Shown one piece after another: positions 4,485-6,999 of a stretch of DNA of 6,999 nucleotides. Source of the DNA: an uncultured Eubacteriales bacterium. Its GTDB lineage: Bacteria; Bacillota; Clostridia; Oscillospirales; Oscillospiraceae. The position numbers and the translations under genes are program-made. The stretch spans positions 1 to 6,999 of the forward strand of contig URQY01000054.1 in NCBI GenBank assembly GCA_900550165.1. Reading direction: 5' to 3'. The stretch's first letter is position 1. The number at the start of each line of letters is the position of its first letter. The notes beneath the pieces are model-generated. The model saw only the letters and a list, made by a program, of their open reading frames with translations. It was not told the origin of the DNA and searched no databases.

Positions 4485-5420
4485 ATGAGTTTTCTGACTT
4501 CGCTGATGAACGCCCTGCCCGGCGCAGCCGCTCAGGGCCTTGCCTGGGGCATCATGGCCATCGGCGTCTACATCACCTTCCGCATTCTGGATGTGGCGGA
4601 TCTGACCGTCGACGGCTCGCTGGCGACCGGCGGCGCCGTGTGCGTCATGCTGATCCGCGGCGGCTTCAATCCCTGGATCGCCCTGCTGTGCGCGATGCTC
4701 GCCGGTATGCTTGCCGGCCTCATCACCGGTCTGTTCCACACGCGCTGCGGCATTCCGGCCATCCTTGCCGGTATCCTGACGCAGCTTGCGCTGTATTCGA
4801 TCAACCTGCGCATCATGGACAGCAAGGCAAACCAGGCGCTCAGCGTTGATAAATACCCGCTGCTGCTTTCGCAGCGCTATGTGCGCGAGCTCTCGCTCAA
4901 TAACCCGCTGCCGCTGCTGCTTCTCTTCACCGCCGCGGTCATCGCGGCGCTGTACTGGTTCTTCGGCACCGAAAAGGGCAGCTCCCTTCGCGCCACCGGC
5001 GCGAATCCTAACATGGCGCGCGCGCAGGGCATCAACACCAACTCCAACATCGTGCTCGGCCTGATGCTCTCCAACGGCCTTGTCGCCCTTTCCGGCGCGC
5101 TGCTTGCGCAGTATCAGGGCTCGAGCGATATCAACATGGGCCGCGGCGCCATCGTCATTGGCCTTGCCGCCGTCATCATCGGCGAGGTCATCTTCGGCAA
5201 GGTCTTCATGAACTTCGGTCTCAAGCTCTTTGCCGTATCCATCGGCGCGATCATCTACTATATCGTGCTGCAGGTCGTGCTCCAGCTGGGCCTGAATACC
5301 AACGACTTAAAGCTCATCACCGCGCTGATCGTGGCCGTCTTCCTTGCCATTCCCTACTGGAAGAGCAAGATGTTCCGCCACACCGCGCAGGGCAAGAAGG
5401 GAGGCCGCGAGAATGCTTGA
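4485..5420 (+). CDS. ABC transporter permease (TrpY-type, BPD_transp_2, COG4120)
   Basis: Membrane component of the importer, 311 residues, with about eight or nine hydrophobic segments (near 14-34, 45-58, 62-84, 90-108, 140-160, 188-210, 219-237, 245-268 and 275-292), as in LivH/RbsC-like permeases (PF02653). DVADLTVDGSLATGGA (36-51) is a conserved opening of the family. The cytoplasmic loop GTEKGSSLRATGANPNMARA (161-180) sits where the ATPase-coupling helix is expected. The ATG at 4485 has GGAGGAG (4471-4477) 7 nt upstream. The last 8 bases overlap the start of the ATPase gene, suggesting translational coupling. There is one permease gene, so it presumably works as a homodimer. The family is secure. 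Confidence 0.93.
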   Translation: MSFLTSLMNALPGAAAQGLAWGIMAIGVYITFRILDVADLTVDGSLATGGAVCVMLIRGGFNPWIALLCAMLAGMLAGLITGLFHTRCGIPAILAGILTQLALYSINLRIMDSKANQALSVDKYPLLLSQRYVRELSLNNPLPLLLLFTAAVIAALYWFFGTEKGSSLRATGANPNMARAQGINTNSNIVLGLMLSNGLVALSGALLAQYQGSSDINMGRGAIVIGLAAVIIGEVIFGKVFMNFGLKLFAVSIGAIIYYIVLQVVLQLGLNTNDLKLITALIVAVFLAIPYWKSKMFRHTAQGKKGGRENA

Positions 5421-6207
5421 ACTCAAGGAGCTCTACAAAACCTTTAATCCCGGCACCATCAACGCCAAGACCGCGCTGAGCGGTCTGAGCGTCACGCTGC
5501 ACGACGGCGACTTCGTCACCGTCATCGGCGGCAACGGCGCGGGCAAGTCCACGATGCTCAATGCCACCGCCGGCACGTTCTTCGTCGACTCCGGCAAGGT
5601 CATCATCGACGGCAGCGACGTCACCAACCTCCCCGAGCACAAGCGCGCGGCGTTCATCGGCCGCGTGTTCCAGGACCCGATGATGGGCACCGCCCCCTCG
5701 ATGCAGATCGAGGAGAACCTCGCTCTCGCCGCCCGCCGCGGCCAGCGCCGCGGGCTTGCCTGGGGCGTGACCAGGGAGGAAAAGGAGCAGTACCGCAAGC
5801 TGCTCGGTGATTTGGGTCTCGGCCTTGAATCTCGTCTTTCCACCAAGGTCGCAACGCTTTCCGGCGGCCAGCGTCAGGCGCTCACGCTGCTGATGGCGAC
5901 ACTCAAGCGTCCCAAGCTCCTGCTGCTCGACGAGCACACCGCCGCGCTCGACCCGAAGACCGCCGCCAAGGTCATGGAGCTGACCGACCGCATCGTGCGC
6001 GAGGGTCAGCTCACCACGCTGATGATCACGCACAATATGCGCGACGCCATCCAGTACGGCAATCGCCTCATCATGCTGCATGAGGGCCGCATCATCCTCG
6101 ATATCGCCGGCGAAGAAAAGAAAAAGCTCACCGTGCCCGACCTTCTTGAGCAGTTCACCAAGGCCAGCGGCGACGAGTTCGCCAACGACCGCGCGATCCT
6201 CTCCTGA
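5413..6207 (+). CDS. ABC transporter ATP-binding protein (TrpZ-type, COG1101)
   Basis: Energy-coupling ATPase of the importer, 264 residues, with all catalytic motifs: Walker A GGNGAGKST (39-47), Q-loop FQDP with Q87, signature LSGGQ (149-153), Walker B LLLLDE (169-174), D-loop ALD (178-180) and H207 in ITHN. The segment QDPMMGTAPSMQIEENL from Q87 is characteristic of the COG1101 group paired with PF04392 binding proteins. The ATG at 5413 lies inside the permease gene (8-nt overlap ATGCTTGA), with GGGAGG (5399-5404) 8 nt upstream. It is the last gene of the operon: a perfect terminator follows 20 bp after the stop. The residue after the Walker B Glu is His rather than the more usual Pro, as is seen in some members of this group. 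Confidence 0.95.
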   Translation: MLELKELYKTFNPGTINAKTALSGLSVTLHDGDFVTVIGGNGAGKSTMLNATAGTFFVDSGKVIIDGSDVTNLPEHKRAAFIGRVFQDPMMGTAPSMQIEENLALAARRGQRRGLAWGVTREEKEQYRKLLGDLGLGLESRLSTKVATLSGGQRQALTLLMATLKRPKLLLLDEHTAALDPKTAAKVMELTDRIVREGQLTTLMITHNMRDAIQYGNRLIMLHEGRIILDIAGEEKKKLTVPDLLEQFTKASGDEFANDRAILS

Positions 6208-6227
6208 TCCTCTCTTCCGTAAGACGC

Positions 6228-6259
6228 AAAAAAGCTCAGACGCAAGTCTGAGCTTTTTT
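6228..6259. terminator. Intrinsic terminator of the ABC operon
   Basis: AAAAAAGCTCAGAC (6228-6241), GNRA-type loop GCAA, then GTCTGAGCTTTTTT (6246-6259): a perfect stem with an A-tract and a T-tract, so it can work in both directions. It ends the transport operon and could also stop transcription arriving from the minus-strand gene on the right. Confidence 0.93.
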
Positions 6260-6397
6260 CTTCCATGTGTTTGATGATTTCCACCATGAAGTAATTGATG
6301 AGGAAGCAACAGAGTGCATTCTCCAATTTATCCTCGCCGATCTGCTGCGCGGATTGGTTTGTGGTGTCCCATCCAATACATTACGCGGGTTGTTCAT
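6236..6397 (-). pseudogene. Possible frameshifted remnant of a small gene
   Basis: An ATG at 6395-6397 lies 6 nt after the TAA of the minus-strand gene at 6404, with a weak AAAGG before it. The frame begins MNNPRNVLDGTPQTNP, then becomes Ser/Trp/Lys-rich and stops at 6236 inside the terminator. The neighbouring frame, with no ATG start, reads more like protein (GEDKLENALCCFLINYFMVE from about 6335, followed by IIKHMEEK), and continues through the terminator without a stop. One reading is a small ORF broken by a frameshift with a lost 3' end. I recognise no family, and chance open frame is a real alternative. Confidence 0.25.
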
Positions 6398-6403
6398 ATA
6401 CCT

Positions 6404-6999
6404 TTAAGGCTGGCGAACCGAATCATACTTGGAATCCTCCAAGGCTTTGAGATAGGCGTCGTAGGCTGCTTCCAAGGTGGAATACTCTTCTCCATTTTTT
6501 AGAACTTCCTTATACTCGGCCCGCTCAAGTGATTTTGAGATGGTGACATAGTTCTTGCCATTTCGCTTGCCGGTCGTGGTTTCAGAAACATAATATTTCC
6601 CGTTGCCGGTTTGAATAATTACGGGAATATTTTTCCCGACTCCGACTTTGTTCGTGTTCAGAGATGTCCAGAAGAGATACCGATTTGCTTCTTGCCCATC
6701 TTTTCCGCTGCCGAGATAGGCCCAGGTACAGTCTGGCTGCTGTAAAAGACTGTTGTTCAGCTTTTCGATTGCTTCGGAAATAGCCGGGACATATTTCGAA
6801 TCCGGACATCTGGAGTCAAACTCAAAGTTTGTCTTATCTTTCATATCGTTCCAGAAAGCTGTACCATATAGAAGCGGGAAGAAATCCTTTACGTTTGTAT
6901 TAAACGGGTATTCAGGCGTAGTTGGGGCGGCTTTTCCGCTCCAGGTGAGAATGATTCCGTAATCTTCGTTATATGACACAACGCAGGTTCCGTTCGGCG
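6404..6999 (-). CDS. Hypothetical protein, C-terminal part (runs off the window)
   Basis: The open frame continues to the right edge (PNGTCVVSYNEDYGIILTWSG at its start), so the gene very likely begins outside. A GTG at 6977-6979 exists in frame but has no clear ribosome site, and the protein reads equally well upstream of it. About 198 residues are visible, ending in TAA at 6404-6406. It is soluble, without hydrophobic segments, rich in Lys, Asn, Tyr and Thr, with aromatic patches (KDFFPLLYGTAFWNDMKD and TWAYLGS) and a helical Glu/Ala/Tyr-rich C-terminus (EYSTLEAAYDAYLKALEDS). I recognise no family and assign no function. Base composition and codon choice (AAA, AAT, ATT, TAT frequent) are clearly more AT-rich than the genes to the left, which suggests horizontal acquisition. 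Confidence 0.75.
   Translation of the reverse strand, partial: PNGTCVVSYNEDYGIILTWSGKAAPTTPEYPFNTNVKDFFPLLYGTAFWNDMKDKTNFEFDSRCPDSKYVPAISEAIEKLNNSLLQQPDCTWAYLGSGKDGQEANRYLFWTSLNTNKVGVGKNIPVIIQTGNGKYYVSETTTGKRNGKNYVTISKSLERAEYKEVLKNGEEYSTLEAAYDAYLKALEDSKYDSVRQP

Noticed and set aside
5317..6309. Long minus-strand open frame opposite the ATPase gene
   Set aside because: It is a shadow of a gene with all ABC ATPase motifs intact, and it also crosses the terminator.
1..6999. CRISPR array, tRNA, rRNA, insertion sequence or known defence system
   Set aside because: No repeat-spacer pattern, cloverleaf, transposase motif or defence-protein motif was seen by eye on either strand.

Overview
The window reads as chromosomal DNA of a high-GC member of the Clostridia, probably Oscillospiraceae or a relative. 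The basis is strong GGAGG-type ribosome binding sites, sigma-A-like promoters (several with an extended -10 TGn), a Gram-positive lipoprotein signal, and the combination of a PF06541 membrane protein, a family 4 uracil-DNA glycosylase and a TrpXYZ-type ABC importer. The taxon is inferred from style, not from a marker gene.

Left part (1-1800): the N-terminal half of glycerol kinase (glpK, minus strand, cut by the window edge) lies back to back with an alpha/beta hydrolase of the monoacylglycerol lipase/lysophospholipase type (plus strand). The 80-bp gap holds two promoters facing opposite ways that occupy the same DNA. Together the genes suggest a small glycerolipid-scavenging unit: the hydrolase frees glycerol and GlpK traps it as glycerol 3-phosphate.

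Middle (1770-3029): a PF06541 (CmpB-like) membrane protein on the minus strand converges on the hydrolase, and both end at one 14-bp hairpin that contains its stop codon. Divergent from it is a complete family 4 (4Fe-4S) uracil-DNA glycosylase with its own near-consensus promoter.

Core of interest (3030-6259): a complete transport operon for a TrpXYZ-family ABC importer (lipoprotein, permease, ATPase). It is preceded by a strong promoter, a 32-residue leader ORF containing YRFYYYSYFYF, a hairpin built from those same Tyr/Phe codons, a second hairpin, and a terminator-like hairpin with a U-rich tail just before the first structural gene. This is the architecture of ribosome-mediated transcription attenuation responding to tyrosine (and phenylalanine). 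The leader has no Trp codon, so the transporter, which homology alone would label a tryptophan importer, is better predicted to carry Tyr/Phe. The operon ends at a textbook terminator at 6228-6259.

Right edge (6260-6999): base composition drops visibly. A minus-strand gene of unknown function runs off the window, followed closely by what looks like a broken small reading frame. This part resembles acquired accessory DNA. No tRNA, rRNA, CRISPR array or insertion sequence was seen.
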